Shown here one piece after another: positions 1 through 12,235 of a stretch of DNA of 64,000 nucleotides. Position numbers and translations under genes: made by a program. The DNA comes from Batillaria attramentaria. Its lineage: Eukaryota > Mollusca > Gastropoda > Batillariidae. The stretch spans positions 144,501-208,500 of the forward strand of contig JACVVK020000390.1 of assembly GCA_018292915.2 (NCBI GenBank), given 5' to 3'. Numbering within the stretch: the stretch's first letter is position 1; each line of letters begins with the position of its first letter. Under the pieces are notes generated by a model. That model did not search any database. It saw nothing but the letters and a program-made list of their open reading frames with translations, and was not told the origin of the DNA.

Positions 1-191
1 TCGAAGCAAGTTCTTCGAGCAGATTTCTTGCTTCTTTGATAGCATTGCTTTTAAAAAATTTTTGTTATAACTGATGTAACTGAAGATCACGTTCCTACGT
101 ATGTCTAGCCTGATGGAAGCTCGGTTGATTTTTTTTTCAATGCTACGTTCGTAATTAAATGAAGATCTGAGGAAAAGTTTTGTAGTAGAGC

Positions 192-192
192 G

Positions 193-247
<55 letters not shown>

Positions 248-252
248 CTAGG

Positions 253-322
<70 letters not shown>
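192..322. repeat. TG array and AC array as one inverted pair
   Basis: TG units at 196-241, then GCGCGCGCTAGGCGT, then AC units at 256-322. Since TG and AC arrays are reverse complements, this is a long inverted repeat with a short GC-rich centre. Confidence 0.97.
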
Positions 323-323
<1 letters not shown>

Positions 324-1227
324 TCACCACACCCACCCTCGCTCCATGCAACCCCAAAAAGGACACTCACACCCAGGACTTGGGGGAGAGAAAAAGTGGG
401 ATATTCACGTATCCAGCCAAGCTCGCCGTCGCATCATTACAGGAGAACCAAGAGAGCGTGGACCCAGGGGACAGATATTTAATGTGTGTTGCTCTCAGCC
501 TGTCTCCTGTTCGGAATATTTGGGAGCAGGAGGAAAAAGCCTGGAGTTGAGAGCCATTAACGGGCTAGCGAAGACAACAGCTGAAAGCACGTCACTCCAG
601 CTGAGAATCGCGGACCCCCGAGGGACCGCCAGGGGTCGCTTGTCGCCATCCGGGTCATCCCTCAGTGCGCGCGCTCGCTGTCACATGTCGGTCGAAAGCG
701 AGGCTAGTTTTTAGAGCGGGTATTACGTGATTATCTTCAAGGGCGCAAGTTTGAGAGTAACGTTTCTAATATAGCAGGCAGCGAATTCAAATGTAATGAC
801 TGATTAATCTGGTGATCTGGATTAATCTGGTGTAGAGTCCTTCTCCACTTAAAACTTTTAAGCATTTTCTCGTTAGGCCCCCATACCTCATTTTTTCGCA
901 AGAGAACACGACCACAAAGAGTGTGCATAACAATGAAGGTTCTGTCTCTGCAAGAACGCTTGTTGGTAAGGGTAAGAAGCTAGGTTGCTTTCAACTTCAT
1001 TTTGTTAATTTTTTTTTTTTTTTTTTACGTCACGGAACCCATCATATCAAATTACAAAATATCGTGGGCGCATCACTTTCCAGAGCATCAGCGTGGTCCC
1101 CATGCCTCCAGATTTATGTATAACTAATGTGATATCTGACTATGATTGACGGAAATGTTCCCTTTGGAGATTATGTGAGCAGAAAACCCTCTCTCTCTCT
1201 CTCTCTCTGAGAGAACGTGTGTGGCAC

Positions 1228-1238
1228 TGTGTGTGTGT

Positions 1239-1279
<41 letters not shown>
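1228..1279. repeat. TG microsatellite
   Basis: TG array with one A interruption, following a CT array at about 1189-1208. Confidence 0.97.
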
Positions 1280-1281
<2 letters not shown>

Positions 1282-1564
1282 ATGCCAAAACTGCTCGTCA
1301 CTGGAGACAGGGACACGATTCTGGATTACTCCTGATCGCAGTAGCAGTGAAACAAAACCCAATGAAATTAACAGGGGTAATTTGTTCCGTGTTTGTTTGC
1401 TTTGTAGGTCGGATCGCTGGAGGTTTTGTGACCCAGAGGTTTTGAACACGGCACTTTATTCCGAAGTAGAATCTCGTTAAGTCGAGTCGAGTTAAGTCGA
1501 GTTTTTGAGACATTTATATGGCACAGGTATTTGTTTCTGTTTTTGAATAAAATTTGAGATGAGA

Positions 1565-1567
<3 letters not shown>

Positions 1568-1618
<51 letters not shown>

Positions 1619-1759
1619 TGTGTGGGTGTGTGTGTGTGTGGGCGTGCGTGCGTGCGTGCGTGCGTGTGGGTGTGGGTGTGGGTGCGGGTGTGTGTGCGGG
1701 TGTGTGTGTGGGTGTGGGTGTGGGTGCGTGTGCGTGTGCGTGCGCGTGCGCGTGCGTGT

Positions 1760-1820
<61 letters not shown>

Positions 1821-1839
1821 TGTGTGCGTGCGTGCGTGC

Positions 1840-1890
<51 letters not shown>

Positions 1891-1904
1891 TTTGGATGGG
1901 TTTG

Positions 1905-1937
<33 letters not shown>
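1568..1937. repeat. Compound TG/CG alternating array plus GA array
   Basis: About 320 bp of nearly pure purine-pyrimidine alternation (TGTG, TGCG, CGCG and GGTG variants) to 1890, then a GA array at 1907-1937 and a C-rich stretch at 1975-2010. Confidence 0.95.
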
Positions 1938-1940
<3 letters not shown>

Positions 1941-3958
1941 AAATTTCAGTGACGTCGCTTTGAGAGTCTTATTCCCCCCCCCCTCTTCCCCCCTCCTCCC
2001 TTCCCCCTCCTTTTGTTTTGGTGTTCTGGATAACTACCTAGGTGTTGTGGTGTTAGGAGTTTGAGAAACCGAGTTCATTCATGATGTATGATTTTTATCC
2101 CTTTCTTGTTAGCTTCTGTGTTTGTGTGTTTCCTTCACCAGATCGTAGCCGGAATGAATTCTGGTTTCTGCTAATTGCTGATTACGAATTCAGACATCAG
2201 CTTCAACAGGGAAAGCAATATCCCCGTTTTTGCAGACGCAAAATGGCTTTTCAGGCGAATGACATCTTGAGCACATTACGTCACCGATCATTACTGAAGT
2301 TTTCTTTGATTGAGGGAATTTCAGGAGCTTATTTTTGACTGGAAGTATAAAGAAGAAGCATTATTTTTGTCTCGAGTAGCGTATAATTCGAAGTTGAAAT
2401 TGTTGCTCGTAAAAATGTTTGGAGCTGTCAGAAGGTTTTTTTGGGTTTTTTTGGTAGATGTTGGAGGTTTCTTGGAAATGTTCTGCTTGTTTGCTGTCAA
2501 AGATGGGGAGACAAAAACACAGAGCTCTTAAAAGAAAAAGCACAGTAGGGCTTGTTAAAAGGCACACACGCAGACCGCTTGTTTTTAAGGCCTAAGTTTA
2601 TCCTCCGGAATAAAAATTCAAATGTCAGGCATGACAGCTGCATTCATCTCACACTGGTGCCTGTGCTTTATATAGTTATACCACATGTTAAGGCGCCATG
2701 TTACTGAAGTGCTGTGCTCTGAGTCTGACAGTAAACCAGAATAATAGTATAAGTAATTGGTTGAGAAGAAAATGATAAAGATGAAAATAACACGAGTAAT
2801 AATATGGGTATTAAAGCGACGCCTCCATCCCGAAGGAGCTGAGGGCGTGTTACAATCTAAACGCGCACGCACGCGCAATCAGAATAAGTTTCTAAGAAAT
2901 ATTTGCTCACAGTGTCGTCTTGCATGACGTCTGCCGACGACCAATCAATTTTAGGATACATGTCACAGCACTGATTTTTTTTTTTTCGATGTCCTATTGT
3001 TACCGCAAGAAACAAACAAGCGACTCATAAAAGCAGCTTAGCGGCTGGGTCCTTTGCCAGGCGTTTACAGCTGGTCCAGGAACATCCTGCTACTTCCTCT
3101 GTAATGATTGGGCAGTTTATAGAGCCGGAAAACCCACAAAGCTGGGATGAGGCAACGAAATCGATCTCAGAACTAGGTCACTGTGTTCTTTCTCTTTTTG
3201 TGTGAAACCTCCAGAAATCACGGATGTTGCAAGCTGGACTGAGGGCACCGAAATAGAGCCAGTGAATAACGGAGGTTATCACGCGGCAGGGGAGCAAATC
3301 CACGAAAGAGGATTATCTACCGTGGCACTGGTTTAGGGTGGTGGTCAAAGTTTACCGTGAAATTGGTGCCAGCTGGGTGTGAACTTCCTGCGTGCTTTAC
3401 TGCCATTTTACAATATTGTCCATAACTTAGCCAGAAAGACTGACAGAAGACTGTAATGTTGTACGAGTCTTAATGACGTCATGCCTTTGTAGTCATAAGC
3501 AGACCAGGTCCCTCACTGGCTTGACACGTCCTTTGTGTCATCGTCAACGACATATTTTCCTCAACACTGCCACTTGGCTTTTTCAGCCAGCAACTGTGTC
3601 AGTCAAAACCTAAAAAGAGATTTCCACATACCCAGCCGTAATTTGCGTTGATTTGTGGCCAGTCGTTTTTCATCAGCAAAGATTAGGGACATGGCAAGAA
3701 ACTGTTTGAATTCAATCAGCACTAAGGCAAAGCTTGGTAGGGTTTTATTTTTTCCCCCGCTGGCATTTCCAACACGAGCCGAGAAGCTGGCGGCACTAGA
3801 ACCAGATCCAATTCATCATGGTGACAGACTGGGTTTTTGGAAAGACTACATTTTGAAGTGCCTCAATTACACAGTAAGAGTGTGTGTGTGTTTCCGGAAC
3901 ACTACACAGAATCAGGAACGTGAGAGAGCGTGGTATTTTCGCAACGACATGTTTTGCC

Positions 3959-3965
3959 GTGTGTG

Positions 3966-4049
<84 letters not shown>
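3959..4049. repeat. TG array followed by GA array
   Basis: TG units to 4032 continue directly into GA units. Confidence 0.97.
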
Positions 4050-4773
4050 AAGTTTGTTTTTAGTGCGCGACATAGTTCGACGAAGAATACAGTCGCCTGT
4101 TGGTTAACAACTAATATGGGACAGTGACAATGATTCCTGGTTGTTAAGTGACGAAAGCTTTTTGCACAAGGATCAAGTTGAATACATCTGGTGTCACTGC
4201 AACAAAGTGTTAGAGAGAGGGAGAGAATCCTTCGACATAAAACATGCGACATTCACTTTTCTAATTTTCTTGGGTGTCAGCCTGCAAAGGCGGTCTTGAA
4301 TCTGTCATTCTATCAGGTGATGCTCTGGCATTTCAGCTTCCTTTCTGTAAAAGCCAGTTTGATCGACGCGTTCAGTTTCGCATAAAAAGGACGTAACACT
4401 CGTGGCTTGCGTTGAGACGTCCAATGCGGCCAGTTTCACGTTCTCATGCCGGAAACGCTAGGAACATCTTTTCAAAGTTTTAGCCACAGTTGTTGTTGTT
4501 GTTGTTGTTAGGCTCTCCGTCTCATATGCACATAACAGTAACGGTGTCCTTTCCCCCCTCCCCCTTTTTTTTTTTTTTTTGTTCCTCCGTTTTGCAGGAG
4601 CACAAAAAGTCGCCCCTTACAAGTTACAGGAAAAGATAGAGGACACAGTTCATGCTTGGAGGGTTTGAAGAAACCCGTTGACTGAATCTCGCAAGCTGCA
4701 ACCACTATTACGGCACTTTTAAGGAACGATTAAAAAAAAATAGTGGCTCTCTCTCTCTCTCTCTCTCTCTCTG

Positions 4774-4849
4774 AGCTGGGCCTTTTTCTCGTTGCCCCGT
4801 ATTTAATATCACCCAGATGTGGTGGAAAAGGACGTTAAACACCCACCCT
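4774..4849 (+). mobile_element. Family A SINE 3' fragment
   Basis: The body begins at GCTGGGCCTTTTTCTCGTTG and continues through ATTTAATATCACCC and GTGGTGGAAAAGGACGTTAA to a short CACCCACCC tail. It abuts CT arrays on both sides. Confidence 0.8.
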
Positions 4850-6894
4850 CTCTCTCTCTAGCCCTCTCTCTCTCACAGCTAATGCCCTTCACACTGCGAC
4901 ATGCCAACAAGGTCACAAGGCCTAGGACCCTGATGGTGGGGGAGCCAGGGAATGAGCATTATTGTATTTCACGTGATTATTGGCTGGCATGTGGAGCTGC
5001 GCCATAGTGGGTTGCGTCGCGTTACGTAGATCTTGCCAAACAGTCGGCCCCCGGGGTCACGCGTATTGATTCCTGTCATACACGACACAGGAAAGCCTTG
5101 CAGGGAGGTGCTCGGTCTCAGACCCGGCCTTATTCTTGTGACAGGTTTCGCGTGAAGCCTCGAGTCGTGCCATGCATGTGACATGTATTATACGCGAATT
5201 CAATTGTGTTGTGGCCTGCCTTGCTCGGTGAATATAATTATCGTCGCTGGATCCTTCCAAATCCAAACCTTGTTCCTGTTATACGCTAATGATTATTATT
5301 AATCGTGCGCTCTGAGTCTGTCCTTCAGAGACGGGCGCCTTATAAGTATGATGTATTATTATTATTATTGCACGTACAAGGTTTAGACACTGACTGTAAC
5401 TGTGACGCTACTTTTTTAAGGTAGTAAAGTAGGTTGTGAGTCACGTCCGATCAAGTCGCTCGCTCACTCATGAATGCCAGTTATGCCTGTTCTGGGCCAG
5501 CTTCTGATCGGTACCTCAGGTTTGGTTCATGGCCTTGAGCTCTAAGCAGTCTCTGCTCTAAGTAATAATCAACAAAACTTGTCATTTTAGTCGCGTCTGG
5601 TTCTGTCAGCGGAAGATCTGTGCCAGCAGTCGTCATCTGGACTTGAAAAAGGACCTAAGTGCCTGAGAAACGCATTGCGCTTACCAGATTCACGGTAGAA
5701 CAGCATCCCTCCTTCCCCCATCCCTCCCCACTTCTTTTTCCGTCCCCACTTCTTTCCCCTCTATTCTTTCATTATCTTTCGGTTTCGATATTTGCCTGTT
5801 GCCGACAAGACCGTCTATTCTGCCTCGGTCTCTGTCCCAACACTGGAAACCACGGCACCGCGGCCAGTCTGCATCGGCCGTCTAGTCTTGTTAGGCCTCG
5901 GAGGAACGGGGAATGCGGGCGAGACTCAAAGGGACGACACAATGCGAGAACCAATCAATAGAAGCTTGCACATTGATCAGGTGTTCTCTCGCTCTCTCTG
6001 CCCGGCCAGCCGCCCCGATCAACACACTTGGAGCTAACCTATCCCCCTGTCGCTGTAGGTAAACAGCAGAAGACGGGTGGGAGACAGAAATTGCTTTCGG
6101 CTAGTTGGAGAGCGGATCAAGGGGGGACAACCGTCTGATGAGTTTGGGGTGTTGTGGGAGAAGGGGGGGGGGGGAGTTGTTTGGTTTGGGAGCAAATGAT
6201 TGCGTGGTCACGGAGTTTTGCCCAAAGACCGAGATCTCTCTCTCTCTCTCTCCCTGACATCATCAGCTACTCCGTAATTTCACACTTACCTGTAAACACA
6301 GTGGATTACGCACAATCCGCCGACTTCATGAAACAGAAATCCTAAAGACAACACGCTTCACACACCGTTCGCCCTTTCCCGTATCAGACAGTATATCAGG
6401 TAAGTGTTTTTCCTTGCTCGGGTAGACCCATTTCTCCGCGCATTAACCCCTCCAGAACGCCACCAAGATTACCTTGTAATCTGCCAAATCAGATCTGGTT
6501 GGGACGGTGGGGGTATGGGTGTATTGCTTCCAACTCTCTCCATGTTTCCATTCCTTTTCTCTCGGTGTCCCGGGGCTGTTTGCAGACACGCCTAGTCTCT
6601 CTTTTCAGGCGGCCCCTCGCTCAACCTTCGGTTCTTCCTTGCTCCTTGCCTGTCCCTGTTTTTCTTCCGTGCCCCTTTATTCCGTAGCTTTGATCGAACG
6701 AGCGGAAAGACAGAGCAACGTGTTGTTGAAGAGCCGGTGCCTGGAGGCAGGTTGTTGGGTTAATGGTATTGTCGGCTGTATCCTTTCCCTTGAGCTTTTG
6801 TGGTCACCGCGCCAGTAGACAGGTGAGAAAGGGGAGACCGTCATGGAGAGAGAGAGAGAGAGAGAGAGACTGACTGACTGAATGACTGAAACGT

Positions 6895-6960
6895 TTATTT
6901 CAGGATAAAGGCTTGTAGGCATGGTCTGCCTATCTTACAAGCTGTCCTGCTAATCTAGAA
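6895..6960 (+). repeat. Possible retroelement 3' tail fragment
   Basis: After a GA array (6843-6870) and GACTGACTGACTGAATGACT, the text ACGTTTATTTCAGGATAAAG followed by GGCTTGTAGGCATGG resembles the tails of invertebrate LINE or DIRS elements. No reverse transcriptase is seen nearby, so the call is tentative. Confidence 0.35.
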
Positions 6961-7859
6961 ACATTAAAAGATAAAGGCTAATATGACAAAACGTATACCA
7001 GGCACAAAAGGAGTAAATCTAATTGTAACTTAATGTAAGAAAGAAAAAAAAAACCATTCACAAACGGAAGAAGCGCAAGAAATTCTAGGGAAACACATCG
7101 GGAAATACGTGAAAAAGCAGACAGCATGGTGTTTGATATTGTAGTATACGACACAACTTGTAAAAAGGTAACATGTCATAGTGCCATCTGATAACGAGTA
7201 ATTTAGCATTGTTCAGATATTATTCGTGGACCTCTGACTGACGTAAGTATCTGAGAAGTTGAGTTTTAAATGAATGAAGCTTCGGGATGCATTTTAAATA
7301 TGCTGGCAACTGGTTCCAAGAAAATGACCCAGAGAATGAGAGGCTAGAGAGAGTTTCAAGCAAAGCATTCTGAAAGCAGATGAACTGAAGCGTAGTATTT
7401 CACATGAACTTCAGTTCCAAAATGGTTTAGATACGCAATATGTGAGATGGCATAGATGGTACAATAAATTTATAGTTTCACGTTGTTAGATTACATTTGG
7501 AAATAAGCAGAAACTGAATGTCCTTTTCTTTTTAGTACTTTTCAGTATTGCTAAGTCGCAGGACTATACTAAACCAACACCATGAACAACAACTACAACA
7601 ACCAGACGAATTTCGCGACTGGCCGCATTTGGTAGAACAGTTTTGAAATTACTGACTATCAGAATCCCACCGGCCCTCATACTATCGCCACAGACAGACG
7701 GATGACAGTGACACAGAGACACCTAACCGTCTGACCCAACCACCCCTACCTTCACCTTTCACCCCTCACCCATCCCCACTCCGTGCACTCATTGTAATCA
7801 CCGACCAACAGCTAGCCTAGAGGTCAAGCTGACCGCAGTCAGACAGTAGCAGATTGTAG

Positions 7860-8110
7860 TGGCAAGATCGGGCCCCGATCAATCTATCAGTTTTCACCTG
7901 TGGCGGTGTCAGCTGCCGTATTCCCGTGCGGCTGAAGAGGGGCGGCGTACGCTGGCCATTGTGTGCGGGCGGCCGGAGCCACGCTCCGCAGTTTAAGACC
8001 TTTCGCAGTTCCCATCAGCCTATTATCGCGGTGAAGTTGAAGATTGAGTTGTCATTTCGTGCGGGGCGGAGAATGGATAGTGTGTTCCGTAGTGCTTTAC
8101 ACGTGCACTA
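7860..8110. other. CpG-dense single-copy stretch
   Basis: I count about 22 CpG dinucleotides in some 240 bp, including GGGGCGGCGTACG and GCGGGCGGCCGG, whereas surrounding sequence has few. No ORF with a recognisable product starts here. It could be a promoter or enhancer island, but the sequence alone cannot show that. Confidence 0.4.
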
Positions 8111-8767
8111 TACTGTAATGACTAAGCGACAGTAGTCGCGCACTGTTGTGTACTAACTAGCGTTAATATTTTTCATACTTTCATCTGTAAAAAAGTAATA
8201 AATACCGTGAATAAGTATTGAAAATAATTAATTCAGTGAACGGGCTAACTAGATCTTTGTTAAGCCAACACATTTTGGAACAGTTTTGCTCGTGACTGCG
8301 CTTGTACGCTGGAAATACTCTGTTTTGATGATTAGCACAACACTTAAACGCGACACAGTGTTGTTTACACTCTGCACGAGCGGTCGAAAATTCAAAATTC
8401 TACGACTGTTGTTACACTACTGGAGCGCTCAGTGTTGTCGCCGCGTCATTGGGTACGCTTCTGTTGGCTCAGTGCCAGCATTAGACACCACGAAAACAGC
8501 TCAGAATGATCTGTGAGCATAAAGTGGTGGCATTAGTGAAAGTATCCTGTTGATATTACATGTATTTCAGCCGCATGAAACCGAGAGAGTTGGAAATGAG
8601 TCGTATGAGTACAGGCGCGTTTCCAACTTAGCTCCTGTGACTTAGATTGCTGTGAGACGATTCCATGCGCATTGCGTGATTTCAAATACACAGCCAGCAC
8701 CGTACACAGATTTTGCCTTTGAAGTTGAGGAGTCGGTCAGTGTGATCGTATTGATTCTAGCTGTCAG

Positions 8768-8768
<1 letters not shown>

Positions 8769-8838
<70 letters not shown>
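8769..8838. repeat. CA microsatellite
   Basis: Uninterrupted CA array. Confidence 0.98.
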
Positions 8839-8841
<3 letters not shown>

Positions 8842-9247
8842 TAATAATATTTATGGCCCGGGATATGACAGCCCTTTGTTTTCTGACGACAGTTTGATCA
8901 GACAAGTCACAGCAATTGCCATCCTGTGTTTAGACGTGGAGGAATTTCAACCCAAGTCATAACTTATCGGTTGATGGCGGATAGCCTTCTTACTGACAGC
9001 ACGGTAATGGTGGGTGGGTGGAGTGGGGTGGGGAGAGGGGAAAGGAGTGGTGGTGGTGGTGGTGTGTGTGTGTGGGGGGGGGGGGGGGGCAGTATGGCCA
9101 CAAAGACACGTTCATGGCTTCCAGGCGATTGTGGTCATTGATGGAGTGAGGAGGCCAGGGCGGCTAAGGGGAGTTTGTCATTGAAAAATGTGGCTGGACA
9201 GGCCATCAAAGGAACACTTGACCATTTGAACCCCCTCTCTCTCTTTC

Positions 9248-9249
<2 letters not shown>

Positions 9250-9300
<51 letters not shown>

Positions 9301-9319
9301 GGAGAGAGAGAGAGAGAGG
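9250..9319. repeat. TG array followed by GA array
   Basis: TG units to 9286, then interrupted GA units. Confidence 0.97.
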
Positions 9320-10047
9320 GCTTCGCCTGCTGTACATGTCTCAGAGCAGACGCCCATGATAAATGAAGAACTGAACTTGCACTGTATATATCACCAGAAT
9401 ACATGTTAGGAAATGGGAAACCTCTGCCTCCTCCTAATATTGAGAACGGAAAAAAAGGAAAGGAATTAAATACCAGGTAGATCTATACATCTGGCACACG
9501 CCCCATTCACATCTACCAACTACCACTCATCCCCCCACCTCCCCACCTCCCCGTGCTCGGCGGGGAAAAAATAAACAACAGATCCTTTTAGTGTGGTCTT
9601 TCACACCCTCAGTAACTTATGCTCTCACGGTGGTCTGTCTTTACAAACGTAATATCGACATGTCATCCTGATTAGAGGGCAGGTAGACAAGAGGGCTGGT
9701 CCTCACTTTGCGAGAGAGAGAGAGAGAGAGAGCGAGAGGAAGAGACTGCGTGCGTGCGTGTGCAGGCTAGAATTGGCCTTACGTGTCTACTGCTTCATAA
9801 GCCTCATTTCGTTTTTTCACTCTCTCAAAATCTTTCTCGCGTTTCCAAATTGGATTTTCTCTTCACGCGTGCAAAATTGGATTTTGTCAAATGAGTCATC
9901 TTTTGTCTGCTCGGGAGACAGGTTCAAGTTAGGTGTGGGGCTGACTCGATTGTGGAGCAGTGAAGTCAAGTGCAGAAACGTTTGCACTTTCAGTGTCTAT
10001 TTTTTGTTCCTTTTTTTTTTTTTTCTTTCGTTTTTTTTTTTTTTCAA

Positions 10048-10214
10048 GCTTGGATAGCCGAGCGGTAGAGCGTTGGAATCCCAGTGCTCGAGTCGTGAGT
10101 TCGAATCCCGGCTGGGGCCAAATATTTGTGCTGGCCTTTTTCTCGTTGCCCCGTCTTTGATATCACCCTGTGTGGTGGTGGGGGGGGGGACGTTAAAACG
10201 CCACTCACTCACCC
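10048..10214 (+). mobile_element. tRNA-derived SINE, family A, near full length
   Basis: The head is tRNA-like, with an A-box-like GGATAGCCGAGCGGTAGAGCG and a B box GTTCGAATCCC. The body is shared by all copies: TTGTGCTGGCCTTTTTCTCG, then GTCTTTGATATCACCC, a GTGGTGG...GACGTTAAA segment and a tail of ACTCACTCACCC repeats. It follows a long T tract. RNA polymerase III transcription and LINE-driven mobility are inferred from the tRNA head. It is not a functional tRNA because the acceptor stem does not close. Confidence 0.85.
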
Positions 10215-11487
10215 AGCCATTTTCTTATTCTTTGTCAGTACAATACGCAGAGAAACTTTGATTTTCCGCACAATTAGATCATGTGTGTGAAGGTGTTACT
10301 CTTGGTGCGCAATTGTCTTCATGAATGCAGCGTCTTTTAGTGTTGTACCGACTGGAAATCGTTGTGTTCCCTCTGAATACTGACTTCCTCGAAACCGAAA
10401 CGAAGTCAGTTCGTTAGAGCTTCGAAAGTTCCCTTGTGTGGCCGAGTTTTCCTTGTTAGTACAGTCCGCAGATAATAGTCGCTTGACGTCAGTAAGCATT
10501 AGTGTGTACTAGAACATCAAAGGCTACCGCTCTGTCACGTGGTCTGAGGCTCATTAGTATGTCAGTACTGTAATGGTCGTGTGACACATCCCTCTTGACT
10601 CTTTCCCACCTGGACTAAGGTGCGTCGCGCCTATTAGCGTGACATGTCCATATCGCACGTGCAGACTGAGAGACTGAAAGTTCAAAGGGCATCACTTTCA
10701 CTAGAGTGTGGACTTGACAGTTTGGCTTATGCGCACCCACTTCTCGCCGCCGCAAATTGCTACATCTCGCGTCTTGCAACAATAGCTTGAGACACGGAGC
10801 CTACAGAAGAGGATGCTTTTTGTGTGGGTTTTTCTTCCCCGCTCCCCGATCTTTCCAGCATAATTGACGAGGAAGCTCTGTCTGCATAATCAGAGCTGCT
10901 TCCTTAATTGATTTCGGAATAGCTACCTGTTTCTTTTCCTTTCTTCCTTTTTTACCCCCCTTTCCTTGCAGCATGCTTGTTAGTTTTGTCCGGCAGTATT
11001 TCCTGTAGCATTTTTCACATTGCTGTCAGCTGTGTTCAGCGGGCTGTCTTGAGACAGAGGACGGGGAAAATGCAATAATATAGCAACGCAAGTAACTGTT
11101 GATCGATACATGTACCGTTGTTTTGCAAAAAGGTCTAAGCGCGTATCAGATCCATTGAGTTCATTGAGGCCCTATTTCCAGACAACGGCAGAGATATTCT
11201 TTTATGTGCATATCAGTTTAGTTTTCTTCAGTCCTTTCGTGTATGATGGAGGCAGAGTTAAAAAGTATTGTTTTCGATTAAAAAGGCCAATAGCGAAATG
11301 TTACAGCGTTGCTGCAATTAGAGTCACACAGTTACACAAACATTAGAAATGCTACATTGCTGTGCCGAAATTATTCTGTTTACTGCATGCGTTAAAATGT
11401 ATTCAAGTCGGTGAGCCAGAGAGAGCATTATACACTTCAGGTATACAAAAAAAGTCATGCTGTCTGTGTATACATGTATGTATGATC

Positions 11488-11682
11488 CAGGGTTGCACAT
11501 TTTCCACAGCTTCTATAGGACAAAGTGTCCTGGAAACAACAAAGTGATAGGACACAGTGTCCTGGCCACTTAGTGGCAATAACAATTTTAATAAGACAAA
11601 TGTACGCTTGAGGTGGGAAAAATAGGACATTTGAAATTTTTATAGGTCAATGTCCTGGGACCGACTGAAATGTGCAACCCTG
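11488..11682 (+). mobile_element. MITE (195 bp) with terminal inverted repeats and 6-bp target duplication
   Basis: The ends are CAGGGTTGCACATTT and its near-perfect inverse AAATGTGCAACCCTG. ATGATC occurs on both sides (11482-11487 and 11683-11688). It has no coding capacity. The inside is rich in GGACA/TGTCC boxes, with two palindromes AGGACAnnnTGTCCT at 11517-11531 and 11549-11563. A second copy in the opposite orientation is at 41520. Confidence 0.93.
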
Positions 11683-11900
11683 ATGATCTCTGGGTGAGCT
11701 CACATTCAGACAGATTGAAAATTTCTATTCCTGTTTTTATGATATCACGACTTGTTAGACACACCCATGAAACCCAATACTGCTTGGATGTTTCTTCCGA
11801 CATTTTAGAGAAGTTTCCATTTCTGTGTCTTTAAACGCATTCAGAATGGCTGCTACGGCAAGTAACCCGTTTGCTAAAATTATACTTTGCTAATGAATCT

Positions 11901-12235
11901 GTTCAACTGACACGTTTAAGACGGGGAGATTCTTCTGCAACTGGACACAAACTTGACACATCCGTATGAAATGGACCTTACAGTCGAGGTGCCCAACGTT
12001 AATTGTAGGCGCCTTTTCGTGTGGTTTCAGTTGATACGTCTAAAACGGGAGATTCTGCTGCAACTGGACACAAACTTGACACAATCCGTATGAAATGGAC
12101 CTTACAGTCGAGGTGTCCAACGTTAATTGTAGGCGCCTTTTCGTGTGGTTTCAGTTGACACGTCTAAAACGGGGAGATTCTGCTGCAACTGGACAACGCA
12201 CTTGACACATGTATGCATATGAAACGGACCAGCAC
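11901..12235. repeat. Tandem repeat, 124-bp unit, about 2.7 copies
   Basis: The unit contains ACGTCTAAAACGGGGAGATTC (split as ACGTCTAAAA and CGGGGAGATTC), CTGCAACTGGACACAAACTTG and TTAATTGTAGGCGCC. Unit phases fall at 11912, 12036 and 12160, exactly 124 bp apart. The first two copies are nearly identical and the third decays after CTTGACACATG. Confidence 0.92.

Noticed and set aside
1559..2064. Cys-Val-rich ORFs of 120-165 aa, and similar Thr-His ORFs at most CA/TG arrays
   Set aside because: They are direct translations of dinucleotide repeats, open in several frames at once, with no unique protein sequence.
6763..6822. Possible signal-peptide exon (M-VLSAVSFPLSF...) before a GTGAGA donor
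   Set aside because: It would end in phase 0, but the small Eph exon needs phase 1. The hydrophobic stretch is also short.
10048..10120. tRNA gene
   Set aside because: A and B boxes are present but the acceptor stem does not pair, and the same head recurs with the SINE body at many sites.
11350..11411. Possible leader exon (MLHCCAEIILFTACV...) before a GTGAGC donor
   Set aside because: It ends two bases into a codon, which does not fit the phase-1 acceptor, and the donor is weak.
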